From: Manihot esculenta
Lineage: Eukaryota > Streptophyta > Magnoliopsida > Malpighiales > Euphorbiaceae
Assembly (NCBI RefSeq): GCF_001659605.2
Contig: NC_035173.2
Coordinates: 14,594,945-14,658,944, forward strand
DNA: 64,000 nt
Direction of reading: 5' to 3'
The position numbers and the translations under genes are program-made. The number at the start of each line of letters is the position of its first letter. Within the stretch, counting starts at the first letter, position 1. Under the pieces are notes generated by a model, which saw only the letters and a list, made by a program, of their open reading frames with translations, was not told the origin of the DNA and did no database searches. This document shows positions 35,254 through 47,345 of the stretch, piece by piece.

Positions 35254-36909
35254 GTGTCAAAGCTGTTGGGTTATGATTATGAAATCATTTACAAGCCAGG
35301 AAAAGAGAATAAGGTCACTGATGCCTTGTCCCATATCTCTGGAAGTCCATCTCTCAATTCCCTGTATCTTCCTCATACCTCTCTTTGGGACCAAATTAAA
35401 TCCCATCTTGCTTCTGATTCTTACATGATTAATGTCAGTCGGTTGGCTTCTACCAACCTGGGTCATCCATATTCATGGAAGAATGGGTTACTTTTCTATA
35501 AGAATAGGATAGTGGTTCCTCCTCACTTTGACTTGCCCAGTAAGCTTTTGCAGGAATTCCATGACTCCCCATGTGGTGGCCATTCTGGCATTTTGCGCAC
35601 CTTTAAGAGAATTGCCCAACAGTTTTATTGGCCTTCTATGCGATCCTACATCCAAGACTATATTGCTGCATGTTCTGTTTGTCAAAAAAATAAGGCTGCA
35701 ACTACAAAGCCAACTGGACTTCTTCAGCCCCTGCCGATTCCTCATCAGGTTTGGGATGATATTGCAATGGACTTCATCGATGGTCTGACTTCTTCGAATG
35801 GAAAGACTTCAATTCTGGTTGTCATCGACAAGTTAAGTAAGTATGCCCACTTCTTGGCGTTGGCTCACCCATATTCGGCAAAAATCGTTGCAGAGAAATT
35901 TCTGGATGGTGTAGTGAAATATCATGGTCTGTCTCGATCCATTGTTAGTGATCGGGATCCAATTTTTATGAGTAATTTTTGGCAGGAATTCTTCAAGCTC
36001 TCTGGTACTAAGCTGCATATGAGTTCATCCTATCATCCTCAATCGGATGGTCAATCTGAGGTTACTAACAGAAGTTTGGAGCAGTATCTGCGTTGTTTTG
36101 CTAGTCAACAACCGCGCCGGTGGAGTTCTTTCTTATCGTGGGCTGAATACTGGTATAATACCTCCTTTCATATTTCTATTGGGATGACTCCTTTCCTGGC
36201 TTTGTATGGCAGGAATCCGCCTATGATTTCTCGTTATGAGTTGGGGCATTCGCTGGTTCATGAGGTGGATCTCAATTTGGCTACTAGAGATGAAATTTTA
36301 CATGATTTAAAAATTCACCTATCCAGAGCTGCTAATCAAATGAAACAGGCTGCTGACATTAAACGCAAGGATGTTCAATTCAGTCCAGGTGACTATGTTT
36401 ATCTTAAATTGCAGCCCTATCGCCAGCAATCTATTTCCAAGAGGGCCTTCCAGAAATTGGCTAGCCGTTTCTATGGTCCCTTTCGGGTGGAAGAAAAAAT
36501 CGGCAACTTAGCTTATAAGTTACAGCTCCCTCTTGGTTCCAGAGTTCATCCGGTTTTTCATGTTTCTCTTCTTAAACAACATGTTGGAGAATCTGTTCCA
36601 GTCTCCACTGCTTTGCCTCAGTTGAATGATGATGGGTATGCTGTTTTTGAGCCTGAGGAAATTTTGGATACTCGCTGGATTCGATCGGGCAATCGCATTA
36701 CGGAGGAAAGTCTAGTTTGTTGGAAGCATTTTTCGCTTGAGGATGCTACTTGGGAGTCTACTGCAAATTTAAAAGCTCGATTTTCCAATTTGAACCTTGA
36801 GGACAAGGTTCCTTCCGATGGGGAGGTAATAATAGATCATTGCGACGATCGTCGCGAAATATTATCAAGAATAGGAAGTATATTGACTAGTTCCGTTACT
36901 GTTGACTAG
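35254..36909 (+). pseudogene. Chromovirus integrase with chromodomain (open segment)
   Basis: This is an open 551-codon stretch at the C-terminal end of pol. The zinc-binding H-H-C-C part is at HDSPCGGHSGILRTFKR and CSVCQKN (about 35560-35690). The D-D-E core includes DFIDGLTSSNGKTSILVVID and SYHPQSDGQSEVTNR. The GPY/F part is ASRFYGPFRVEEKIG, and the chromodomain-like end is EEILDTRW...WKHFSLEDATWES (about 36655-36770). The frame continues 80 bases into the 3' LTR. It is counted as part of a defective polyprotein because upstream stops separate it from a start. Confidence 0.88.
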
Positions 36910-37169
36910 TTCTACTGCATAATATTTTACTGTTATTATTTTATTTCTTATTTGCTTAATCAATTAACAATTAGTATATCACGGCAATAAAATCTCATAT
37001 TAATCGATTATGTGGTCTTGAAAATAGGACCAATCTGTTGTTTTTTTTTTTATTTATATTCTTTGTATTTGCAGCAGACAAAAAAAAAAAAAAAAAAAGA
37101 AAAAAAACACCATAACTTCTTATTTTTTCTATCAATTTTTTTTTTTTTTGTTTTAACTGGGACCCAAAA
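36830..37169 (+). repeat. 3' LTR of the chromovirus (340 bp)
   Basis: It aligns to 32172-32527 with scattered substitutions and different homopolymer lengths. The first 80 bases are also the end of the pol reading frame. Confidence 0.88.
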
Positions 37170-37330
37170 TTAAACTAGCATTTCTATCGAAATTAATTAT
37201 CCTAACTCTAAAACGGTGTTTTATTCTCCATCAATAGTCTGGGGTCTCCCTATCTGTCTCAATCATTGCTCTACCCCTCTTCTCCATCAATTCTCATTCT
37301 CCGATCTTCGTGGATTCAATGTATTTGAGT

Positions 37331-38143
37331 CTTTGTCAACTTAATATGCCTCTCCAACTTTAAATTGTTTTTATTCTTTGAAAAGTATTTTTTATGAAAA
37401 ATATTTTCGTTGAAAAGTATTTCTGTAAAAAATATTTTTTTTGAAAAGTATTTTTCGTGAAAAATATTTTTTAATGAAATAATTTATTTTTTATTATTTA
37501 ATTTTAATTTAAAAAATAAAATTTATTAATAAATTTATATATAAAAATTTTAATAAATATATTAATATGTGGAAAATAACTTTTTTTTGACGATATTTTC
37601 CGTGAACTTTTGAAATGCTAAAAATATAAAACGAGAAAAAAAATGGAGCCTAAATATCTATATAAATATTTTGGGGTGTTCCTAGATTAAATTAAAAATT
37701 AAAAATAAAAATTAAATATTTTTCTTTGTCAACTTCAAAGTGCCTTTCCGATTTAAATGATTATCATCTTTAAATTGTTTTTATTCTTTGAAAAGTATAT
37801 TTTTAGAAAATATTTTCTTTGAAAAGTCGTAGAAAATATTTTCTTTGAAAAGTATTTTTTTTTTTAAAATATTTCTTTAAAAAAATATTTTTTATGAAAA
37901 ATATTTTTCAATGACTTATTTTTTATTATTTAATTATAATTTAAAAAATAAAATTTATTAATAAATTTATATATATAAATTTTAATGTGTGAAAAATGAT
38001 TTACTTTTTTTATTATATTTTTCGTAAATTCTTGAAATGCTAAAAAATATAAAAAAGAAAAAAAAATGGAGTGTAAATATCTATATAAATATTTTGGGGT
38101 GTTGCTAGATTAAATTAAAAATTAAAAATAAAAATTAAATATT
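37331..38143. repeat. Two tandem copies of a 393-bp AT-rich unit
   Basis: CTTTGTCAACTT starts units at 37331 and 37724. Both contain TTGAAAAGTATTTT clusters and the segment ATATTTTGGGGTGTT. The second unit ends near 38143. Confidence 0.75.
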
Positions 38144-38472
38144 TTTAATGTAATATATCTACAAACTGAATTTATATTTTAAGGATATTCTAAATTAAAT
38201 TTTTTTGCAATATTTAATAAATTAAAATTTTTAATATTCTTTATAAATTAAATTTTAATAATTTTAATTTAAGTTGACCTAAATTTCAATATTTTAAATT
38301 AAAAAATTTTTAATTGAAATTAAAACTTTAAATAAATTTAATATTTTAATAATTTAAATTAAAATTAGCCTAGATTTCTGAAGGTACCGTCTTACTCGAG
38401 TTCCTCTTCACTCTATCGCTTGAGCACACAACTGTGGGATTTTGCCTGCCTTCATTCATCTTCTACTGTGGC

Positions 38473-38642
38473 TAGTCTTCTTCGTCAATAGCTTCACTTG
38501 ACTGCACCTATCTTTGATTAATCCTGCAGCCAGACTCATTAGTCTTCTTCGTGAATCGCTTGACTGCACCTATCTTTGATTAATCCTGCAGCCAGACTCA
38601 TTAGTCTTCTTCGTCAATCGATTGACTGCACTTATATTTGAT
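38473..38642. repeat. 62-bp tandem repeat, about 2.7 copies
   Basis: TGACTGCACCTATCTTTGAT recurs at 38499, 38561 and (diverged) 38623, separated by CCTGCAGCCAGACTCATTAG. Confidence 0.85.
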
Positions 38643-39339
38643 TCTTTTTTTTCTTTTGCCCTTTTTCAATATGCTGCGAGACATTGGTCCTGCTCTACAT
38701 ATTAACGGTTTCAATTTTGCAGCTATTATTTATTAAATATTAGCGATTAGTGATTAGCTGTTTATATAATAATTTAAAATAAAAATATTCAGTTTAAAAT
38801 AAATATTAAATTACCAGTTAAATATAATATTATAATAAATAATTTGAATAAATATGTAAAAAAAAAAATTATAAGTGTCAAAAAAAAATATAATTATGTG
38901 TTGTCGACTACTAAATGTTAAATAGAGTAGTTTTTAATATTCATTGGTTTAACGCTAAATATTTTTATAAAATTATAGTTATTAAATAATAAAAATTAAT
39001 ATTTTAATCCAATTTAAATACTAAATGCTGTTGCTAAACAGTGTTGCCAAACATGGCCATTGTAAGGGATGTTTATAGCCACGTTTTAGTGCACGTTATT
39101 TTCAAAATTTTATTCAAATATAGCTTTTTTCCCTTCTAATATGAAATTCTATTTTACAGATTAGACAAAATTTATGTTGGATTTCTTTTATCTTTAAGAA
39201 TGTAAAACTATTTGGAAAATCGGCGCATATGGAACCTAGGAATTTGGAAATTTGGAGATATTCTTCAATATGATTACTAATTAAAGCAATGTTGTAGCTT
39301 TATGTTTTTTTTTATATAGTTATTAATATTTTCGAGACT

Positions 39340-39880
39340 AGATTGATGACGTGACCGAAATGAGAATGAGTTGTATTTAATTAGAATCTGTAAGAGAGAA
39401 AATGTGAGGTGGTTGTGGGTGTTCACGGCAACCACTCTAACGTTCAAGTCGATTGTCTCAACGTTCAAGTCGATTGTCTCAACGTTCAAGTCGATACATC
39501 GAGAAGAGAGAATATAATGGAGTACTAAAAATTTTAATGTCTTAAAATAGTGTATTTTTGTTTTTATGATTTTTCTTATTTTATACTGAAAGAGGTAGAG
39601 ATGAATATGATATTATTCTGATAATTCGGCGGTAATGTGATCGTTTGTTTAATAAAAAATATCATCCAATGATAGGTTCAAGTTAGTATCAAGAAGAGAG
39701 AATATAATGGACTACTAAAAATTTTAATGTCTTAAAATAGTGTATTTTTATCTTTATGATTTTTTTTTTTATACTGAAAGAGGTAAAGATAAATATAATA
39801 TTATTCTGATAATTCGGTAGTAATGTAGTCATTTGTTTGATAAAGAATATTATTGAATGATAGAGAATCATGTGATTACA
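39340..39880. repeat. Tandem duplications in a Tat-type LTR fragment
   Basis: A 21-bp unit (AACGTTCAAGTCGATTGTCTC) repeats from 39439 to 39495. A 190-bp unit then starts at 39502 and again at 39692. The GTGGTTGTGGG and CCACTCT context resembles the LTR at 49860-49900, so this is probably a rearranged relic of that family. Confidence 0.6.
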
Positions 39881-40287
39881 GGTATAATAAAGATATATTA
39901 GATTATGTCTAACAACGATAATTTCATATAAAGACTTGAATCGTTGAAGGAAGGGTGCGTCCAATTAAAAATAACCCAATGCGATTCAAGTTGCATTCAA
40001 TTAAAAAGTACCACATTTTGATAAATAATTTTTAGGTCTCTTCCTTTTAATGTACACGTCTTTTAGCTCGCTATTTCGCATTATTTTATTTAAAAAAATT
40101 TAAATAAATTTAAATAAAATTTTGAATATTTTCATTTGTTTTAAAATAAAAGCTTTGTAAGTTAATTACAAAAGAATAAATTTTTTTATTCTAAATAAAA
40201 AATTTGATAAAAAAATTGAATTATTATGAAAATTTTAATTTCAAATAAGGGTGAAAGACTATTTTTTGTCAAAAACTCAAATTATTT

Positions 40288-40708
40288 GAAGGAAGTGGAG
40301 GTATCGAATCGAATTAATTTAAAAGTTTAATTTAACTTTTTTATTAATTTTAGTTTAGTTTGAATTTTAATTTTAAAAATTTTAATTATTTTAATTTAAT
40401 TCGATTATAATAAGAAAAAATCGAATTGAACCGATCAGTAATAATAGTATATTATTTTTTATAATATAGAGATATTAGACCATAATTAAAATTAAAATAT
40501 TTCAATTAAATTTTAAAATATTAAAAGTATAGTGTAAAAATAAAAAAAGTCTATTAAAAATAGATTTTATAGACTTTTTTATTTTATAAATACTTAAATT
40601 TGATTTAATTTTTATTTAAAATTAATTCGATTTAAATTTTATAAATTATTAAATTTTAATTTTTAATTTATTTTGTTTACTTTAATTTTAAATTAAATCG
40701 AATGTTCA
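40288..40708. mobile_element. Diverged ACCGAA-family MITE
   Basis: It has TCGAATCGAATTAATTT on the left and AAATCGAATGTTCAC on the right, with internal CGAATTGAACCGA. The layout matches the copies at 7516 and 24218, but the ends are worn and no target duplication is clear. Confidence 0.4.
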
Positions 40709-41566
40709 CGACGAATCCCATGCTTCAAAACACAGTAAGCAACTTTGTACGCACAAAAAGCAACCTCGCAGTGGGGACTTGAACAAACAGAAGCAGTTAG
40801 GATTCTAAAGAAAATAACATAAAATCCTCCTTCTTTAAATATTTCCAGCATGGGAAAAGAATCTTACAAATTGGTGATATTCTGGGAGCAATATTGATGG
40901 AATCAATTGATGGGACTAATATTCATAGAAGTTTATGGATTTGAGTTGTATTTAATTTATTTATAGAATCTAAAATTCAGTTTCTTAGATTATTGTTTGT
41001 ATTGATAATTAATGCATAATTTTTAGGTCTGATCATTAAATTTGAATAATTTTTTGTCTTTGTGGTTGAATATATTTTTGCCTCAAAAGTTTAGTTTTAT
41101 GGGTTTCAATTTGCTGGGATTTTTATTTTCATTCATCCATTTTAATGGACTACAGCATAAAAAATGAGTTATTCTTTTGGATTATTTTTTAAATTTATAA
41201 TTAATATCTCACTTTTTACTTTTTATTTCATCATTTGACTTGTGAAATTTTTTATTGAAAAATAAATAGTTGCATTTTAGAATAATAAATGATATTTTAA
41301 TTGGCTATAAAATTATAAGGATTAACTAGTTAATTTCACTAATATCCAGAATTCCTATAATAATTTTTTTTTATTTATTTATGATTCTACATCTCTATTA
41401 AACTTGTTAAAAGGAAAAAAAAGAAAAAACCTTAGACATAAAATGCTATTTGTTAACCTTATACCTTACAAGAGAAATGAAAATGTAATTTATTTTTTCC
41501 AAAATTGAATAATAAATGTACTCTGTAAAACAAAGATAAATAAATAATACAAAGAAATCATAGGGG
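40709..41566. other. Intergenic, no gene seen
   Basis: AT-rich sequence downstream of the minus-strand aminotransferase gene; it probably includes that gene's 3' UTR next to 41566. I see no coding signal. Confidence 0.5.
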
Positions 41567-44500
41567 CTAGACTCGAAAATATAGAAAGTCGTGATCTAAA
41601 TTTTCTGGAAGCTTACGTTGAGAAGGGAACTTGGGAAGCAAATTAGCGATACGTTTTGCCGTTTCCAAATACGATTTGTGCTTATTGATTATAATCTCAC
41701 CCTCATTAGAACCAGCAAACGGCATGTCGATACTCTTTGGTTTTCCTCCCACTAGGTTCTTGAATGCCTTTTTCTTCAAAGACCAACTTCCACTTTTGAA
41801 ATTGAAGTTATACAAAGCAAGGAATCGCTGGCCATAAATTGCTATAAATTCCAGAGCTGCTAGAATGAACTCAAATTCCTCATTGGACATGTAGTATGGG
41901 AAGCTAATTCTTGTCCATCCTGGCTTTACTCCATGATCCCCCTGCCCACAACAATAAAAGCTGATTCCATTTTTGTGGAATAAGAAAGAAAGACTCAAAA
42001 TTTACTGTAACCCACTTTTTTTTCTGGACTCAGTAAGAAGAAAGAGTAAAAAATTTACCTTTTGTATGGCAGATCTGAAAGAAAGGGAGCTAGTTTCACT
42101 AATGTTGAGCAAAATATGACCATAAGGACCAGCACAAGCACACCCACCTCTAGCTTGAATGCCAAACAAATCATTAAGCAAAGATGCAACAAAAGCTCCA
42201 TGAAGAGGCTTATCTCTCTTGTTCCCTGTCTCTGCCCACATGTAAAGTTCTCTTTCCTTTCTCTCTCTAAATTCACCATCTTCCATTTCACTTGAGGGAG
42301 AGTTTGTGGTAGAAAATATAAGAAAGGACAATATAGCTTGTCTCTTCACACTTGTGTTTCCCAAAACCCATATGTTCTTGTTGGACATCAACCTCTTTAA
42401 TGCCTTTTCTATGTAATAGGTTTCTTGTTTGTCAATCATTTGATAGCCTATGTATTCTTTAACCCAAAAAGCCAGTGCTGCTCTAATTATTTGGATTATT
42501 TGAGGAGTTCCACCATTTTCTCTTTCCTCTATCTCTTCATAATATAATGTGTCCTGCAAAATTTAATTGCATATTTTATTTCTCATCAGTAATTTTTGTA
42601 TTCCTTACTATCAAAACATTCTATATATAATATAAAGACATGTACCATTCAATTTTATATATATTTTACTTTTGAAAATTTTAAAAATGGATAATCAAAT
42701 TTCTGAAAATAAATGGATATACCTTTTCATTGAAGCCGTTGACGTAAGAAACAGTTCCACCTCCACAGGTAGATGGTGGAGAAGACCTCAGCTGATACAG
42801 AGCTTTACTCATCAAAAGGATTCCAGGCGATCCAGGCCCTCCAACAAACTTATGTGGACTAAGGAAAATTGCATCATAGCCATCAATCTCTCCAGATCTC
42901 ATCTCAATTTTCACGTAGGGTCCACTTCATGCATAACAATCACAAAAGAACAAAATGTTCAATACAACCGCCAAGTTAGACAGAAAGGAAAAAAAAAAAA
43001 AAAGCCGCCCTAATAAAATAATAATCATATGAAATTATATTTTATATGAAAACTAAATTAATAATTATTAAGTTAAAGTGAGATTTATAATTTTAATTTT
43101 TAAATATTATTTTTACTCGATTCATATATTTTTAAAAATTTATTAAAATATTTTTATATTTTTTATCTGTAAATAAAATAATCATTTCACTTATTTGTGT
43201 TATTAAAAATATAATAAAAAATTAAATTCCTTTTCTTCTCTTCCTTCTCTTCTTTTGTTTTTTTCTTCCTTTCTCCTTCTTTTCTTTTTATCTCCTTTTT
43301 CTTTAATTATTTTTTAATTTTTTTTTAATTCTTTATTTTTTAAAGAAGAAAAAGAGAAGAAGCAGAGGAAATTCTTCTTCTTCTTTTCTTCATCGTCTTA
43401 TTCTTCTCATTTTCTCTTCTTTTTTCTTTTTTTTCTTTTACTTCTCCTTTCTCATCATCATTTTTTCTTTTTCTTTCTTTTTTTTTGTTTAAAGAGGATA
43501 AGGATAAAAAGAAAAAAAAATAAAAATATTTTAATAAATATAAAAATAATAAAAATATTTTAATAAATATGAGAAAAAATTAATAAAGTTATAATAAATT
43601 TTTAAAAATATAAAAATTATTTTATTAATAATAGTAATATTTAAAAACTAAATAAATAATTTTAATTAAACATAAAATTAAATTTTAAAAATTTTCTCTT
43701 TTCATTCTTTATTTATTTTTTTAAAAAAATATAATATAAAAATTATTTTGTTGATGAAAAAAAATATTTTAATAGATTTTTAAAAATATAAAAAATGATT
43801 TAATAATGATAATATTTAGATATTAAATTATAAATTTTTTTAAATTAAATATTAGATGTTGTAAAAAACAGAAGAAGAAATAAATAATATAGAATTAATA
43901 TGAAGTTGGAGGTGGGTACCTTGCAGCAAAATCAAAGCACACAAAAGCTCCATATTGGTGAAGAAGCCTAGCAATTCCTCGAGTATCTGAATAAATGCCA
44001 GTCACATTACTGCAAGCAGAAAACGACCCTAACATCGGACGATTGGCATTTCTATAGAAGTGAAGTTTTTCTTGGAGAGATTCCATGTGTATCAAGCCAT
44101 TGTCATCTACGCCAATCTCTACAACTTCAGCTAAGCTTTGTCGCCATGAGAGGAGGTTGGAGTGGTGCTCATAAGGTCCAACAAACACAACCCATCTTTC
44201 TTGATCTGAAATGCATTGAATTAGCCTATCCCTCAGAATAGACGTCACAGCTATGCCCATCACCTCTTGCAGACGTTTAATAGCTGCAGTGGTGCCTGAG
44301 CCACAGAACATAATTGCATCCTCTTCTCCCCCTCCTAAGCTCTTCTTTATGTATTTAGTTGCCTCTTGAACCATTTTTGTTGTTCTGTGCCCCACGTAAC
44401 TATCGCAAGTGTGTGTGTTCCCTGTTCATTTTTTAATAACCACATTGCCATAATAGTTACGAAACTGTCTAGAAAGTCGAATGAACGAAAAATATATATA

Positions 44501-44911
44501 AAATGAAATTCTTCTTAAGAAAAAAAAGAAGAAAAGGAAAGAAATATCAATACCATAGAAGGGAAGAACGTTCTTAATGATGAAATTCTCAATATAGCGA
44601 AGAGATTGGCCGGAGGCAGTATGATCAGCGTAGGTGAGTTTTCGTTTACCAAAGGGAGAATCAAATTCTACATTATCGCCTATGATTTGAGAGCGCAACC
44701 AACCGAGTCTTTTCTCGGAAGAATTACTCTTGGGCACACCCATCTCCAGAGTTCGAAACGATTCAGATCGATGGCAGAGATCACTGAAAGATGAAGAGGA
44801 AAAGCTACCTGTAAATGTAGCTGATTTGGTTCTTGTATGAATTCTGTCAGTGGTTGATGATCTCAGTTCTACTGGGATCTCTTCTCTTGGTATGGGCTGT
44901 TCTAGCTCCAT
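41567..44911 (-). CDS. PLP-dependent class V aminotransferase / cysteine desulfurase-like protein
   Basis: There are five exons on the minus strand: 44911-44554, 44421-43920, 42924-42723, 42553-42059 and 41941-41567, all GT-AG, 1932 nt, 643 residues. A Ser-rich N-terminal region of about 60 residues has no clear signal. The fold I enzyme follows: YADHTASG (residues 94-101), FCGSGTTAAIKRL (158-170, phosphate-binding type), and SPHKFVGGPGSPG with Lys312 the likely PLP Schiff-base lysine. A Cys-rich RGGCACAGPYGH motif lies in exon 4. Family members remove sulfur or amino groups using PLP; plant relatives are often labelled molybdenum cofactor sulfurase family. No MOSC domain is present, so it is not a full ABA3-type sulfurase. 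Substrate is unknown. The intron at 42925-43919 carries AT-rich inverted repeats. Confidence 0.88.
43070..43850. repeat. AT-rich inverted repeats with a CT-rich core in an intron
   Basis: The left arm (TTTATAATTTTAATTTTTAAA and ATTTTTAAAAATTTATTAAAA blocks) recurs inverted on the right (about 43590-43830). The arms flank about 280 bp of TTCTTCTTTT-type sequence. A MITE-like foldback is likely, but its limits are approximate. Confidence 0.4.
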
Positions 44912-45015
44912 TTTTGCGCAATTTTAACAATGGGTAGTTTGAGAAAGAAAAAAAATATGTGGCGGTTAGAGGGAAGGTTGAAGAAGATGAGGAAATGATA
45001 GAGACTAGAAATGGG

Positions 45016-45023
45016 TATTTAAG
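45016..45023 (-). promoter_or_regulatory. Possible TATA box of the aminotransferase gene
   Basis: CTTAAATA on the minus strand lies about 105 bp upstream of the start codon. Only position and composition support it. Confidence 0.3.
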
Positions 45024-45799
45024 AGTTGAATGATGCAGCGTATTTGACCCAAAGGGCGGCAAAAAGTTAGGTCTTTGGCTGTATTGGAGATAACTATTAA
45101 GGAATTCAAGTGGCTTGCTTTTCTGCCTCTTGTTTACGAGAGACGTTGTATTGGCTTTCCCTGTTCTTTTGCGTTTCTTAAAATCTTGTACTATTCAAAA
45201 TGAGTAACCACATACGACATTTCTCTTCCCTTTTCTTCTAAATATTCCTAAATTATAAATTATTTTCAATTTTAAAATTATAAATTATATATTATTATCA
45301 AAAATAAATTCATTAGCTTCAAAAATAATTTAATGATATGAATTATTTAATTTTAATGCATCATAATGAGCAGTGCATATATTAAAGAAAACTTCTAGTT
45401 CGGTCATTATCTAGTTTAAATAGTGATGTGAACTAGTCAAACTTGTAACTAAACCGGTCAATGAATTCCATATCACCTTTTAAACTAGGTTGAATTTATA
45501 TATTATTAAAAGGTCGGTTCCCTTTCCTGAACCAAGATTGAAATTAGTCCGGAATTAAATTGATTTATAATTTTCTTTTGTTCAAAAAATGTATTAGTTG
45601 AATTCATTTTACATAAATGAATTATGTATTTTGATATATAAATAATTAATACTATTATTGTTTTAAAAAGTTTAAATTCACGCTAAACCATAGCCGAAAC
45701 CAAACTCTTTTATTTGTAATCCTTTTTCTAACCATAATCATTTTTAACCTAAAACTGTTTGAAACCAAAATTATTTTGAACCAAAATATTTAAGAAAAT

Positions 45800-46315
45800 T
45801 GATGTAGTAGAAAATAAGCTGAAAATGATCGATCAATTTATAAAAAAAAAAAAGATAATTGGTGTTTACGTGTATCAATTTTGACGTTCAAATCAGTAAA
45901 TTATCAAAAAGAGTGAGCGCAAGTATGTTGCTTGTATTTAAGAAGAGTGTGTAAAAATACACACCTTTAACTATGTGTATCTTTTACTTTTATACTGTAA
46001 AAAGTTGGAGTGAGTTAGTAAATCTTCTAAAAATCTTATTGGTATCAGCTAGTGAATAATGGATCCCGCGATTATAGGCGTAATGAGAATCTGCTGTATA
46101 CTATCATTTAACGGTAACTTGTGTCATAAAATACTCGACCAGTTTATGAGAGCGTGAGCCTTCTGTCGTTTCGAGTATTGACCATTATGATGTTCGGGCC
46201 TCCTTTCTTATAGGTGAGACTTCCGTGACCGAGTGTTATAGTTTATTAGGGTCTTGTCATGTGACTCTGCCATATGGTGACAGCTCATGATATACTTTAG
46301 GTGAATATTGTGTCA
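45800..46315 (-). repeat. 3' LTR of the Tat-type element
   Basis: This 516-bp copy shares GCGATTATAGGC, ATACTATCATTTAACGGTAA and GAATATTGTGTCA with the right copy. Confidence 0.8.
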
Positions 46316-46641
46316 TATCAGAGGTCCCTCCATCGATCTTCGACTTTTTATATTCAAAGATTACAATTTTTTTTATGGTCTTAGACATGTGGATGCACGA
46401 ATTAGCTCTCCATACCCACGTTTTTTCACCTATTCTGAACATAAATTCTAATTGCCTTACTTCTTGAATCGCATTTAAACCAGCCGTCAAAACAATAATA
46501 TAAAATCTCCTTTCTCCTGCGATTACCACTTTTGCTCTCTATTGCTTCCTTTTGCTCTAAAAAGACTTGACCACTCGGTTTTTAACTTTCTCGTTTTCTA
46601 AAGGTAATTCCTAATTCTGCTCCTTTTCCATATTTTTCAAG

Positions 46642-47345
46642 ATGAATAGGACTTCTTTGTCTTCTTCTTTGTCTTCTTTATTGTCTTCTTCTAGTGGAAG
46701 TTTAACCTTGAGTTATTCCTCCGGCGGCCCCATCTGCGCTCCAACTCCCATCGTTCTATTGAGGGCAGTCCATGATGATGACAGCCTCCTAGCAAATGAT
46801 ATCCCATCTGTGCTGACTGAAAGAGATGTAGATTGCTTACATGACCATTACTAGATCTCTTGAGAGATCTTCCAAGTCTACAATTCCCATTCGAACGTTC
46901 GCGTGGATGATCAGATCCCTACTGAGGGTACCATCATGGTATACAAAGAACAGTTGAAGGCGGGTCTTCGGTTCCTAATGGACCCTTTTTTTTTAAGTCC
47001 TCTAATTTTACAAGCTATCAGTCACCCAACTGCACTCAAATAGCTGGAGGATTTTGGTGGCTTTTCGCTTTATCCGCTTCAATAATAATATCGAGCTAAG
47101 CATTGCACTCTTCTCTCAATTGTACTAGCTGGATACACAAAAAAATAAAGAATTTTGGTTCTTCAGCGGGAAAAAGCGCCAGACCCTTTTTGACCGGATA
47201 CCATCCTCTTTGAAGCGTTAGAAAAATAAGTTTTTCATCCTTCGCCACAATGTATCCAGGGTTTTGGAAAGTTTCGGACTGACTGGAACATATACGTGGA
47301 GCTTTGAAAGGATGGGGTCCAGGCACGAAAAGATAAGATAAAGGC
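46642..47345 (+). pseudogene. Antisense extra ORF of the Tat-type element (putative gypsy-type transposon domain)
   Basis: A Ser-rich start (MNRTSLSSSLSS) leads to VLTERDVDCLHDHY, a TAG at 46852, then MVYKEQLKAGLRFLMDPFF and, further on, a GSSAGKSARPFLTG-like stretch. The last two resemble the domain annotated as putative gypsy-type transposon in many plant proteins. Several stops make it non-functional. It runs opposite to gag, between the position of deleted pol and the 3' LTR. A possible further exon begins MASKGKNKFAQVA at 47591. Confidence 0.6.

Larger units (their letters stand above)
32172..37169 (+). mobile_element. Gypsy chromovirus, structurally complete, coding-defective
   Basis: LTRs at 32172-32527 and 36830-37169 align end to end. 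The flanks TTAAA (32167-32171) and TTAAA (37170-37174) are an exact 5-bp target duplication. A worn initiator-Met primer site (TTTGTATAAGAGCC) follows the left LTR, and the purine tract GATGGGGAGG precedes the right LTR. Gag, protease, RT, RNase H, integrase and a C-terminal chromodomain occur in order. The right LTR has lost the TG start (now TA). Confidence 0.92.
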
